The notes: generated by a model not told the origin, from the letters alone. 13,559 bases of DNA from Chloroflexota bacterium (GCA_019136175.1 JAGVUS010000023.1:1-13559); one strand, 5' to 3'. Shown: positions 1 through 7,618, numbered from the stretch's first letter. A program made the numbers and translations.

Positions 1-975
1 CTTGAAAGCCTGGGGAAGGCTGCCTCCGTTCCACCCATTCCCACTTCTCATGGCTTGGGGCGGATGATTGCCTTCCTGAGCAAAGTTTATGACAGAAGGA
101 AAGGGGTGCTGGGAGTGGACCTGGGTTCCTCCCACACCACGGTGGCTGCCGGAATCAGCGGTGAGTTATCCCTGAACACCTTCCCGATTGGAAGCGGGGC
201 GGGCGCTCCGGAAATCCTGAAAGACGCCCCCGTCGAAGATGTTGTCCGCTGGCTGCCCGTGCATATCCCCGATGATGTTGTCCTGGATTACCTGCATCAA
301 AAATCACTGTATCCAGCCATGGTTCCGGTTACAGCCGAAACCCTGGCGATTGAGCAGGCAATTGCCCGCCAGGCGCTTTTCACTGCCATGAACCGGATGT
401 TGAAGATTCACCCGGACCTGGTGATGGGATTTGAACCGATCCTGGTCAGCGGGACCACCCTGACGCAGTATTCCACGCCGGGGCAAAGCCTGCTCGCCCT
501 GCTGGATGGATTGCAGCCCATGGGTGTCACCACCCTGCTGCTGGACACCAACGGATTGCTTCCCGCACTGGGCGCCATTGCCCCCCAAATTGCCGAACTC
601 CCCGTCCAGGTGTTGGAAAGCAGCGCATTTGTCAACCTGGGAACCGCCATCTGCGTCTCCAGTGATGCCCGCTTTGGCACTCCCCTGATGAACGTCAAGC
701 TGGACTATGGCGGCAACCAGACCCAGTTGGAAATCCGCCAGGGGACCATCACCAGCCTGCCAGTCCGCCCGGGGCAAACAATGAATGTCCACATCAGCCC
801 CCTGCGGCGGCTGTCGATTGATCCCACACACCGGGATCGTTCCCGCAGCTTTAAAATTGTTGGCGGTGTATGCGGTGCGGTGATTGACGCCCGCAGCCGC
901 CCGCTCGGCTTGCCCAAGGATGCCGCCCGCCGCCGGGATCTGCTTAAAAAATGGGCGCTGGCTGTCAACGCCTGA
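1..975 (+). CDS. MutL/GlmL-family ASKHA protein, 5'-truncated by window edge
   Basis: The frame is open from base 1, so the true start lies upstream; 324 codons are visible before TGA at 973-975. Around visible residues 36-51 there is a glycine-rich phosphate-loop motif of the actin/Hsp70/sugar-kinase fold (GVDLGSSHTT), followed later by LVSGTTL and LLLDTNG segments, which fit the nucleotide-binding core. This arrangement is typical of the family named after GlmL/MutL, the accessory protein encoded with the B12-dependent glutamate mutase in clostridia and thought to act as an ATP-dependent partner or reactivase. In Chloroflexota such proteins often occur without mutase subunits nearby, and none is visible here, so the glutamate mutase role is not supported locally. 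The next gene starts 31 bp downstream, suggesting one operon. Family call is fairly sure, function is not. Confidence 0.8.
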   Translation, partial: LESLGKAASVPPIPTSHGLGRMIAFLSKVYDRRKGVLGVDLGSSHTTVAAGISGELSLNTFPIGSGAGAPEILKDAPVEDVVRWLPVHIPDDVVLDYLHQKSLYPAMVPVTAETLAIEQAIARQALFTAMNRMLKIHPDLVMGFEPILVSGTTLTQYSTPGQSLLALLDGLQPMGVTTLLLDTNGLLPALGAIAPQIAELPVQVLESSAFVNLGTAICVSSDARFGTPLMNVKLDYGGNQTQLEIRQGTITSLPVRPGQTMNVHISPLRRLSIDPTHRDRSRSFKIVGGVCGAVIDARSRPLGLPKDAARRRDLLKKWALAVNA

Positions 976-1006
976 TTGGTATAAACCTTGCACCAGTAGA
1001 GATCAA

Positions 1007-2059
1007 ATGACCGCACCCCTCACGCATATTCTCCCCCTAACCCTCATCCGCCGCACCCGGCTTCTGCCCGCCCCCGGGCGGGTTTCAGCCCGGGTGGGGC
1101 AAAAGGTCAATGCCACCGACGTGGTTGCGGAGACCCGCCTGGCAGGTGCCCACCAGATTATCAACGTCCGCCGGGCACTCTCCCTCAGCCAATCCGACCA
1201 GCCGGAGCGATTCCTTTCCTGCCGTGCAGGCGACCGGCTGCAAAAAGGCGACGTGATTGCAGAAGGCGGCGGCTTGTTCTCCCGCCTGGTGCGCGCACCG
1301 GAAAATTGCCGGGTGGTGTACATCTTTAACGGGCAGGTCCTGCTTGAAATGGAGAGCCAGTCGCATCAGCTGCTGGCGGGCATCAACGGTGTGGTCACGG
1401 AAATTATTCCCGACCAGGGCGTGGTGGTGGAAACCAGTGGGGCATTGATCCAGGGCGTGTGGGGAAACAATCATATTGACCAGGGTTTGTTGCTGGTGAT
1501 GGTCAAGGAACCCCTGGAGGAAGTCAACCGGGGCACGCTGGACGTGAGCATGCGCGGCGCCGTAGTATTCGGCTCGCACGTCAGTTCTGCCGATGCCATC
1601 CTGGCAGCCGGAGAACTGCCCCTGCGCGGTTTGATCCTTGGCAGTATGAGTGCTGAAGCCCGCCTGGCTGCCGAAACCAGCCAGGTGCCGATTATGCTGC
1701 TGGAAGGTTTTGGTCAGCTTCCCATCAACAGTGCGGCATTCAAGCTGCTGAACACCAGCGAAAGACGGGACGCCTGCATCAATACCACCTGGGACCCGGT
1801 TATTGGTGTACGACCCGAGTTGGTAATTCCACTGCCTGCTGAAGGGCAGATGCACCACGACATTGTCGCCCTTGCCCCGGAACAACGAGTACGGGTGATC
1901 AGCGCCCCCCATGCCAGCCAGGTGGGGAAAGTGGTCAAGCTGTCTGCAGGGATCACCCAGTTGCAAAACGGCGTCCGCACCCCAACCGCAGATATTTTGC
2001 TGGAGGGCGGCAGCGAACCTGTTTCCATTCCCATTGCAAACCTGGATGTGCTAGAATAA
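1007..2059 (+). CDS. Conserved protein with barrel-sandwich (lipoyl-like) segments, function unknown
   Basis: 350 residues from ATG 1007. The frame stays open further upstream, but the upstream part would overlap the previous gene by about 90 bases and reads as out-of-frame coding sequence, so ATG 1007 is preferred. Residues about 25-120 hold two repeats of the type 'G-x-K-V-x-A-x-D-V-V-A' and 'G-D-x-L-x-K-G-D-V-I-A', the turn pattern of barrel-sandwich hybrid domains as seen in lipoyl carriers and RnfC/NqrA. Residues about 180-265 (GAVVFGSHVSSADAILAAG onward) look like an alpha/beta domain. The last 60 residues (RVRVI...GKVVKL...) resemble a small beta-barrel of KOW type. No lipoylation motif (DK) or metal site is obvious, and there is no signal peptide. 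Its place after the MutL-like gene suggests a shared job, but I do not recognise a characterised homologue. Confidence 0.75.
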   Translation: MTAPLTHILPLTLIRRTRLLPAPGRVSARVGQKVNATDVVAETRLAGAHQIINVRRALSLSQSDQPERFLSCRAGDRLQKGDVIAEGGGLFSRLVRAPENCRVVYIFNGQVLLEMESQSHQLLAGINGVVTEIIPDQGVVVETSGALIQGVWGNNHIDQGLLLVMVKEPLEEVNRGTLDVSMRGAVVFGSHVSSADAILAAGELPLRGLILGSMSAEARLAAETSQVPIMLLEGFGQLPINSAAFKLLNTSERRDACINTTWDPVIGVRPELVIPLPAEGQMHHDIVALAPEQRVRVISAPHASQVGKVVKLSAGITQLQNGVRTPTADILLEGGSEPVSIPIANLDVLE

Positions 2060-2102
2060 GACCATCTGCAATCATTCAATCCATCATCGGAGGAGAAACC
2101 CC

Positions 2103-2723
2103 ATGGCATTTCAAAATATTGACGATGAAGAATCCAACGGTCAGTTTGAAGAATTCCGCGAAGTGGAAATGACACCGGAGGAGACTCCCCAGGAGGAACC
2201 CGCTCCTGGCGGAAAAAGCCCCTTTGGGCTGATCCTGGGAATTGTAGGCGGTGTGATCCTGGTTGGCTTGCTGGCATTTGCCCTGTATTACTTCCTGCTG
2301 CGACCGCAAATGACCGCCCAACGGGAAGCAAAAGCCTTGCAGGTGAATGCAACCAACACTGCCATTGCGTTGAACGCCACCCAGACCGAGCTGGCTGTTA
2401 TTCAACAGCAGACTCTCGCTGCACTGCCCACTGCAACCAAGGCACCCACCAATACCCCGGTGGTTGCCCCCACCAGCACCCTGCGCCCCAGCAGCACCCC
2501 GGTGCTCCTGCCAGTTGCCCAAACCCAGACGGTGGTGGCATTCCAGACCCAGGCAGCTGCCACCCTCACCGCGTCGGCGCCCGGCATTCCCACCAGCACG
2601 GCACTGCCCCAGGGCGGTTTTGCCGAGGATGTGGGCTTGCCCGGAATGCTGGCAATGGCTGCCCTGCTGATCGTGATCATTATCCTGGCACGACGGCTGC
2701 GCTTCTCATCCACCCCGCGGTAG
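2103..2723 (+). CDS. Membrane-anchored Pro/Thr-rich protein with LPxTG-like tail
   Basis: 206 residues, with a good ribosome binding site (GGAGGAG, 2089-2095) before ATG 2103. An acidic, Glu/Pro-rich cytoplasmic N-terminus (about residues 1-36) leads into a hydrophobic segment (about 40-65), then a Thr/Ala/Pro-rich low-complexity stretch typical of extracytoplasmic linkers. Near the C-terminus comes LPQGG, a second hydrophobic segment (MLAMAALLIVIIILA) and a basic tail (RRLR). That order copies a sortase sorting signal, although the Thr of LPxTG is Gly here. A two-span membrane protein with an exposed loop is the safer reading. It lies 43 bp after the previous gene and is followed by a hairpin terminator, so it probably ends the mutL operon. 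Function unknown. Confidence 0.75.
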   Translation: MAFQNIDDEESNGQFEEFREVEMTPEETPQEEPAPGGKSPFGLILGIVGGVILVGLLAFALYYFLLRPQMTAQREAKALQVNATNTAIALNATQTELAVIQQQTLAALPTATKAPTNTPVVAPTSTLRPSSTPVLLPVAQTQTVVAFQTQAAATLTASAPGIPTSTALPQGGFAEDVGLPGMLAMAALLIVIIILARRLRFSSTPR

Positions 2724-2782
2724 ACCGACCATCCATCCACCTGCACGCTGCAGGGGTTTTCCTCCAGGCTGTGTACCAGTCA

Positions 2783-2806
2783 CAGGGGCGGGAATTCCCG
2801 CCCCTG
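2783..2806 (+). terminator. Hairpin terminator after the mutL cluster
   Basis: A perfect 10-bp GC-rich stem (CAGGGGCGGG / CCCGCCCCTG) with an AATT loop is followed on the + strand by TTTGATT. The T-tract is short, so termination may be only partly intrinsic. Read on the - strand no T-run follows, so it most likely serves the + strand operon ending at 2723. It also separates that operon from the convergent phosphomutase gene. A second, smaller hairpin (CTGCA-CGC-TGCAG followed by GGGGTTTT) lies just before it, around 2741-2760. Confidence 0.6.
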
Positions 2807-2848
2807 TTTGATTCCATCTGGAAATACAACCGTGAAAATTGAACCAGT

Positions 2849-4309
2849 TCAGGAAACGCTGGCAGCCACCTGTTCGCCATAGCCAAGCAGGTCTTTCACC
2901 ATCTGCTGGGTGCGACCTTCGGCATAGACACGCAGGACCGGCTCGGTGCCGGATGGACGGATCAACAGCCAGGAATCATCACCCATGATGTACTTAACTC
3001 CATCCATCACGCTGACCTGGGCAACCTTTTCCCCGCCAATTTCCGCCGGAGCTTCCCTGTACAGCCGCTCGGACATTTGATCCTTGGACACAGGGTGATT
3101 CAGGCGCAGGTCGGTGCGCTCGTAATAGGCTGGTCCCACATCATCCAGCAAGTCCTTAACCATCTCGTACAGGCTTTTTCGGGCAGCTGCCACCATTTCC
3201 ACAATCATCAGTCCCATAATGACCCCGTCCCCTTCCGGGATATGCCCCTTGAAGGAGATGCCGCCGGATTCCTCACCGCCAATCAAGACATCCCCGCTTA
3301 ACATGTGATCTGCAATATGGTTGAAGCCCACCGGGGTTTCAAACACCGGCAGCCCATAGCGCGCCGCCAACCGGTCCACCATGCGGGTGGTGGATACGGT
3401 TCGGACAACTGCGCCGCTCCAGCCGCGCTTTTCCACCAGGTAGCGGAGTGCAAGCGCCATGATCTTGTGGGGATCCACAAAATTTCCGCGCTCGTCCATG
3501 GCTCCAATGCGGTCAGCGTCCCCATCCGTGGCAAGCCCAAAATCGCCCAGCCCGGTTGAGATCGCGCCTGCCAGGGCGCCAAGATAGCGGGCAATCGGCT
3601 CGGGATGCACCCCACCAAAACCGGGGTTTAATTCGCCGCGGATTTCGGCAATTTCGCAGCCGGTTCCCTGCAATGCGCCACGAATCCAACCCCGCCCGGC
3701 ACCAAACATCGAATCCACTACAATCCGCTGGGGATTGTCGGCGATCAAGTCAAAATCAATCAGGCTGCGAAGATGTTCGTAGTACGCCAGGGTGGGGTTG
3801 AAGCGCTGAATCAATCCCGCAGTACGCGCCAGGTCAAAATCCATCAGGTTGGGACCGCGCGCCTGGGCTTCATTGTCATTCAGATAGACTTCCACGCGGC
3901 GGCATTGCTCCGGGAGTGCAGAACCGCCATAGGCAGCCTTGAGCTTGACGCCGTTGTAGCGCGGAGCATTATGCGATGCAGTAATCATGATACCGGCAAT
4001 GGCGTTCATATATTTGACTGCATGCGAAATTGCCGGGGTGGGAGCATCCGCCTGCGCCAAATACACGGTAAATCCATTGGCAGCCAGCACCCGTGCGACT
4101 TCCTTGGCGTACCGGTCGGAAAGGAAACGGGTATCAAACCCAACCACAACCCTGTGCGAATCGATGGATGAGGCAGACAGGTTGCCGTTCAACCACGCGC
4201 CCGAGCCAACAGCATCTGCAATTGCCTGGGCAACCATGCGTAAATTGGAAAAAGTGAACGTGTCCGAGATGACGGCGCGCCAGCCGTCGGTACCAAAATG
4301 AATGGGCAT
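2849..4309 (-). CDS. Phosphoglucomutase/phosphomannomutase (alpha-D-phosphohexomutase family)
   Basis: 486 residues, normal for the family. It interconverts hexose 1- and 6-phosphates through a phosphoserine intermediate in the cytoplasm, feeding nucleotide-sugar and cell-envelope synthesis. All four signature loops are present: the N-terminal TDGWRA (7-12); the active-site serine loop TASHNAP with Ser112; the Mg-binding loop DGDADR (262-267); the sugar-binding loop GGEESGG (344-350); and the phosphate-binding loop RPSGTEP (451-457). ATG 4309 is preceded by AGGAG at suitable spacing. It lies 33 bp downstream of the DUF389-like gene on the same strand, so the two may be co-transcribed. Substrate preference (glucose, mannose or glucosamine phosphate) cannot be told from sequence; the TDGWRA start favours the phosphoglucomutase/phosphomannomutase branch over GlmM. 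Confidence 0.95.
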   Translation of the reverse strand: MPIHFGTDGWRAVISDTFTFSNLRMVAQAIADAVGSGAWLNGNLSASSIDSHRVVVGFDTRFLSDRYAKEVARVLAANGFTVYLAQADAPTPAISHAVKYMNAIAGIMITASHNAPRYNGVKLKAAYGGSALPEQCRRVEVYLNDNEAQARGPNLMDFDLARTAGLIQRFNPTLAYYEHLRSLIDFDLIADNPQRIVVDSMFGAGRGWIRGALQGTGCEIAEIRGELNPGFGGVHPEPIARYLGALAGAISTGLGDFGLATDGDADRIGAMDERGNFVDPHKIMALALRYLVEKRGWSGAVVRTVSTTRMVDRLAARYGLPVFETPVGFNHIADHMLSGDVLIGGEESGGISFKGHIPEGDGVIMGLMIVEMVAAARKSLYEMVKDLLDDVGPAYYERTDLRLNHPVSKDQMSERLYREAPAEIGGEKVAQVSVMDGVKYIMGDDSWLLIRPSGTEPVLRVYAEGRTQQMVKDLLGYGEQVAASVS

Positions 4310-4342
4310 GTACGTCTCCTAGTTCGGGATTTTATTAACCAA

Positions 4343-5513
4343 TTACCACCGCGGGGAGGGAGTTGCCGTGGCAAGCAGTGCTTGAACCATCCAGCCTTCC
4401 AGCCCGGTTTCCGTCCGCACTTTCACCCAGGTCAGATTATCAATCAGGAGCGGGTCCGAAATCACCTGCACCAGGCTGGTGTTTAACAGGCTGGTCAACA
4501 AGTCGCCATCAAAGCCGGGCTCCGAGCGGACATAGGCACCATTGGAATCCGGCGCCCAGACCCGGGCATAAATTGGGGTGGGCTGAGGGGTGATTGTTTG
4601 CGTTGCGGTGGCGGTCGGCACCAGGGTGGGCGTGGTCGTCAGGGTCGGGGTTGATGTGCGGGTCTTGGTCGGCTGGCTGCCTTCCACCGTGGGAAGCAGC
4701 GGGGATGGAAGCGTATCGGTGGGCAGCGGGGAGGAAAGGGGAATGGGAGCGGCTGGAGGAGGTGAAAGCGAAATGAAACCAAAAATTGCCAGCACCCCCA
4801 ACACAGCCAGCAGCAGCCATCCCAGGGAAATGACCACACCGCCAGCAGTGCGCGGGCGGAAGCGCATCAACAGTAAAACCAGTACGGCAACAACCACCGC
4901 CACCACCAGGTGGACCAAAAACACCAGCATACCGTCTGCAAAGAGACCCGGCTGTCCACCCGTTAAACCAAATCCTGCCAATCCAACCGGCAGACTCAGT
5001 TCATACGCCAGGGCAACTGATGCCACCTGGGGGCGCTGCCGCGGGTTGCGCAGCATCAGAAATGTCATCAATGCCGAGCCAATCACCACCAGTGCCAGGT
5101 CCGGGATGGAAAGGACGGAATGATCCTGCACCTTCTCCAGGGGAGCCTGCAACCAGGCACTGGCGCCCAGCCCTGCCAGCAGCCCCCAACCGAAAAAGAT
5201 TAATACATGAATCAGGAATGCCCCCAGCGCCAGACCCAGAAACCGCATGGATCCCAGCACGGATCCCAGCGCAATTCCCGGAACGGGGGAAAGGAACGGA
5301 GCCAGCAGCACCACCAGGATGTACAGCGCCGGCCAGCAGGCTGAAAATATAAAAATCCAGAGACGGGGTTGCCAGATGGGCTATCTCTGACAGATATTCC
5401 GTGCGTTCCTGCAATCCGGCATGCGCAAAATCCAGGCGTTTCTGCCTCCGGCGGCGGGCAGGCGGCAGGGATTCTTCTTCAGATGGAATGGGTTCGCTGG
5501 TTGGAAATGTCAT
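4343..5513 (-). pseudogene. DUF389-like membrane protein with C-terminal SH3-like domain, frameshifted
   Basis: Two - strand frames together make one protein. The first runs from ATG 5513 (63 residues: Pro/Glu-rich start, RRRR basic patch, then the start of a membrane segment ending LLAGA near 5325). The second resumes at PALYILVV near 5332 and runs to TAA at 4343-4345. The joined protein has the hydrophobic pattern LLAPFLSPVPGIALGSVLGS, resembling the core of the DUF389 family, then further membrane spans, a Pro/Thr-rich linker and a C-terminal SH3-like domain (about 65 residues: GAYVRSEPGF ... LTWVKVRTETGLEGWM). Between the halves about 10-12 residues expected inside the membrane region seem to be missing, and the frame changes there (junction within about 5324-5340). 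It is either a real disrupted gene or a local sequence error. Function of the family is unknown. Confidence 0.7.
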
Positions 5514-5542
5514 GGGGGTTTCCGGTAAGTTTGGCTTGAAGC

Positions 5543-5572
5543 TATTATAATACACCCACTTCAATGCGTGAA
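5543..5572 (-). promoter_or_regulatory. Putative divergent promoter with palindromic -10
   Basis: TATTATAATA at 5543-5552 is its own reverse complement, so a perfect TATAAT lies on each strand (5546-5551 on +, 5549-5544 on -). On the - strand TTCACG (5572-5567) sits 17 bases upstream, a 4/6 match to the -35 consensus, and the start of the DUF389-like gene is about 30 bases downstream. On the + strand no convincing -35 is seen, but the lipoprotein gene begins 70 bases on. Between them, 5573-5604 can form an imperfect hairpin (CCGG...CCGG with inner AACC/GGTT). Confidence 0.4.
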
Positions 5573-5620
5573 CCGGAGAACCGCCCTCCCAACGCGGGTT
5601 CCGGCTGAACAGGTGAATGG

Positions 5621-6646
5621 ATGAAAAGATTACAACAAATCCTGCTGGTTGCGTTTGTCCTTCTTATGCTGGCTGCCTGCACCACCAGCCCAACCCCAAT
5701 AACGGGGGATACGCCTGCGCCTGGCGGGACAGTGAGTCCCACGCTGCCGCCCGAAACACCAACGGCAACCAGCACACCCCTGCCGGGCAGGTTGATCCTG
5801 GTAACCAATGCATCCCCCCTGGAAGCAGAAATCCACACTGTCCTGGAGACATACACGGCAGACCAGGGATGGCAACTGGTTTCCCAGCCGGGTTTGGCAG
5901 CATCGGACCTGGGGGAGGATGTGAAAATCGTTCTCCTGCTGGAGCCGGATTCCGCCCAAGCTGCACTTGCAGAATCCAACCCTGGCATTCCGTTTGCAGC
6001 CATCACCAGCAGCAACCTGCCAGCCACTGCCAACCTGAGCGTTTTGCGCCTGCGTCCGGCAGACGAATTGTTTGTTGCCGGTTTTGTCACCACCATCATT
6101 GCACCCGATTGGCGTTCCGGCGCGCTCCTGCCCATCGATTCCCCGCTGGGTGAGGGAGCCGGGGATGCTTTTGTGAACGGCGGTCGGTATTTCTGCGGTC
6201 GCTGCGCCCCCGCATTTGCCCCGGTTGTCCTCTTCCCGGTCACCGCCCTGCTGCCTTCCAGCAGCACGGTGGCGGAATGGCAGGCGGCAGTGGATGCCCT
6301 GCAAACCAACCGGCTGGAAACCCTCCATCTCACCCCGGCGGTGGCAAGCCCCGACCTGCTTTCCTGGCTGGCTGGCAAGGACACCATCCTGGTCGGCAGC
6401 CAGACTCCACCCGCGGATCTTTCCTTGCGCTGGGCTGCCACGGTCCGTGCGGACCCTGCCGCCCTGCTTCCCGCCCTGCTTGTGGACTTATCCACCGGAA
6501 GTGCTGGAACAGAGCTTGCCGTTCCCATTACCCTGGCGGATGTGAACCCGGAGCTTTTCAGCCCGGGCAAGCAGGAGTGGACGCAAACCGTGATTCAGAT
6601 GCTGGCGGATGGTGAAATCAACCCCCTGAGCGTTCCCGCCCAGTAA
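5621..6646 (+). CDS. Lipoprotein, possible periplasmic-binding-protein (BMP-like) fold
   Basis: 341 residues from ATG 5621 with an AGGTGA ribosome binding site nearby. The N-terminus is a classic lipoprotein signal: MKR, a hydrophobic core and the lipobox LAAC with Cys20 as the lipidated residue. A Thr/Pro-rich linker (about 21-55) follows, then a globular domain with alternating beta/alpha character. The segment around residues 145-185 (ADELFVAGFVTTIIAPDWRSGALLP ... DAFVNGG) has the layout of the basic-membrane-protein (BMP/PnrA) type solute-binding lipoproteins, but the match is weak and I would not name a ligand. A CGRC pair at about 191-194 is unusual for an exported anaerobe protein. No transporter permease or ATPase genes adjoin it. 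It ends 3 bp from the convergent sugar transferase gene. Confidence 0.75.
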   Translation: MKRLQQILLVAFVLLMLAACTTSPTPITGDTPAPGGTVSPTLPPETPTATSTPLPGRLILVTNASPLEAEIHTVLETYTADQGWQLVSQPGLAASDLGEDVKIVLLLEPDSAQAALAESNPGIPFAAITSSNLPATANLSVLRLRPADELFVAGFVTTIIAPDWRSGALLPIDSPLGEGAGDAFVNGGRYFCGRCAPAFAPVVLFPVTALLPSSSTVAEWQAAVDALQTNRLETLHLTPAVASPDLLSWLAGKDTILVGSQTPPADLSLRWAATVRADPAALLPALLVDLSTGSAGTELAVPITLADVNPELFSPGKQEWTQTVIQMLADGEINPLSVPAQ

Positions 6647-6649
6647 TTT

Positions 6650-7285
6650 TCACACGGAATCGGATTTCCCCCGGAATTCCTCCGCCGTTGCCTCGCCTGG
6701 CTGGGTGATGCCCTCGCGCTTCAATGCCTTCCAGACCGTCATCGCCAGGATGCGGATGTCCAGCCAGAGCGACCAGTGGTCCACATACCAGACATCCAGC
6801 TGAAATTTTTCCTCCCACGTGATGGCATTCCTGCCATTTACCTGCGCCCAACCGGTAATGCCGGGTAGAACCTCATGCCGCCGCATCTGTTCGGGGGAAT
6901 ATCGCTCCAGGTAGGCAACCAGCAGGGGACGCGGACCTACCAGGCTCATTTCCCCGCGGATCACATTCCAGAATTCCGGCAGCTCATCCAGGCTGGTGGC
7001 ACGCAGGAACCTGCCCAGCCGCGTCAGCCGCTGACCATCCGGCAGCGGTTTCCCGCTCTCATCAACCAGGTGGCGCATGGTGCGGAACTTGATGAGGGTG
7101 AAAATGGCTCCTTGCAGACCGGGACGGGGCTGGCGAAAGAATATGGGCTTTCCATCCACCAACCAGACCAGCAAGGCAATCATCCCCTGTACAGGCGAAA
7201 GCAGCAGGAATGCCGGGATGGTCAGCACCAGGTCGAAGAACCGCTTGGATGCCGGAACCCCGGCAGGAAGGAAAGCACCGCTCAT
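6650..7285 (-). CDS. Monotopic phosphoglycosyl transferase (PglC/WcaJ-type sugar transferase)
   Basis: 211 residues, the size of the minimal PglC-like enzymes that consist of the catalytic domain only. These transfer a sugar phosphate from a UDP-sugar to undecaprenyl phosphate, the first membrane step in making capsule, exopolysaccharide or glycan chains. Visible features: an N-terminal re-entrant hydrophobic helix (about 16-43), KFRTM (66-70), the catalytic Asp-Glu dyad in SLDELPE (Asp100, Glu101), GPRPLL (117-122) and PGITGWAQVNGRN (141-153). ATG 7285 has no strong ribosome binding site, but no better in-frame start is visible. It stands alone on its strand, divergent from the selenoprotein gene, with a glycosyltransferase about 3.5 kb away that could act on the same pathway. 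Confidence 0.93.
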   Translation of the reverse strand: MSGAFLPAGVPASKRFFDLVLTIPAFLLLSPVQGMIALLVWLVDGKPIFFRQPRPGLQGAIFTLIKFRTMRHLVDESGKPLPDGQRLTRLGRFLRATSLDELPEFWNVIRGEMSLVGPRPLLVAYLERYSPEQMRRHEVLPGITGWAQVNGRNAITWEEKFQLDVWYVDHWSLWLDIRILAMTVWKALKREGITQPGEATAEEFRGKSDSV

Positions 7286-7309
7286 CCATTCATTTTACCA
7301 AAAATGGGC

Positions 7310-7315
7310 TATAAT
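7310..7315 (+). promoter_or_regulatory. Putative -10 box of the SelW-like/trpS/dtd operon
   Basis: A perfect TATAAT lies in the 81-bp divergent gap between the sugar transferase and the selenoprotein gene, 52 bases before the latter's start. No good -35 match is found 15-18 bases upstream, so this is only a candidate. Confidence 0.35.
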
Positions 7316-7366
7316 TCGGATGGGCAAAGCGCACGGACCTGCCCTCCCCATTCCAGGAGGATTCCC

Positions 7367-7618
7367 ATGCTGCTCAAGATCACAATCGAGTACTGTGCGG
7401 TTTGAAACTATACGGATCGGGCTGTCGGTCTGGCAGCCGAACTGCTTCACAAGTGCGAGGAGAAAATCGAGTCCATCACCCTGGTTCCCATGGATGACGG
7501 CAGGTTTGAAGTGACCGTAAATGGCATTTTGCTCTTCTCCAAGCTTAAAGAGGAACGTCACGCAGAACCGGGCGAAATTTGCAAATTAATCAAGCAATTC
7601 TTACAGGAAGGTAAATGA
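7367..7618 (+). CDS. SelW/Rdx-family selenoprotein (Sec encoded by in-frame TGA)
   Basis: ATG 7367 follows a perfect AGGAGG (7355-7360) at 6-base spacing. Reading on, codon 13 is TGA (7403-7405) in the context YCAV-U-NYTDRA, and the same frame continues for 70 more sense codons to TGA 7616-7618, giving 83 residues. Cys10-x-x-Sec13 right after the first beta-strand is the redox motif of the SelW/SelT/SelH (Rdx, thioredoxin-like) family, and the rest fits it: an amphipathic helix (GLAAELLHKCEEKI), strand-turn (SITLVPMDDGRFEVTVNG), then ILLFSKLKEE and a C-terminal helix (EICKLIKQFL). The usual length is 80-100 residues. A bacterial SECIS-like hairpin follows the UGA. The last codons overlap the trpS start. 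The role is probably thiol or selenol redox; the substrate is unknown. A stop-terminated 12-residue peptide is the trivial alternative, which the conserved downstream frame argues against. Confidence 0.9.
7420..7438 (+). promoter_or_regulatory. Bacterial SECIS element of the SelW-like gene
   Basis: Starting 14 bases after the UGA, GGCTGTC (7420-7426) pairs with GGCAGCC (7432-7438) over 7 bp (one G-U pair), leaving the loop GGTCT. The loop begins 21 bases after the UGA. Known bacterial SECIS elements have an apical loop about 16-37 bases after UGA with a G in its first two positions, and the E. coli fdhF loop contains the same GGUCU core recognised by SelB. All these rules are met. The stem can be extended by UC/GA across a bulged G. 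Confidence 0.85.

Noticed and set aside
973..984. TGA ending the MutL-like gene as another Sec codon
   Set aside because: Reading through gives only Leu-Val before TAA, so there is no continuing frame.
884..1006. Upstream extension of the 350-residue protein to 884
   Set aside because: It would overlap the MutL-like coding region by about 90 bases, and its sequence is the out-of-frame reading of that gene; ATG 1007 gives a sensible start.
2381..2620. Thr/Pro/Ala-rich repeats as a tandem DNA repeat or CRISPR
   Set aside because: The repetition is in amino acid composition (linker), with no regular unit length or spacer structure at DNA level.
5545..6570. 341-codon open frame on the - strand opposite the lipoprotein
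   Set aside because: Arg/Ser/Gly-rich shadow translation of a GC-rich gene; the + strand has a signal peptide, lipobox and ribosome binding site.
6875..7405. 176-codon open frame on the + strand ending at TGA 7405
   Set aside because: It lies opposite the sugar transferase catalytic core; its stop is in fact the Sec codon of the SelW-like gene in the same frame, but the good ribosome binding site and family start are at 7367.
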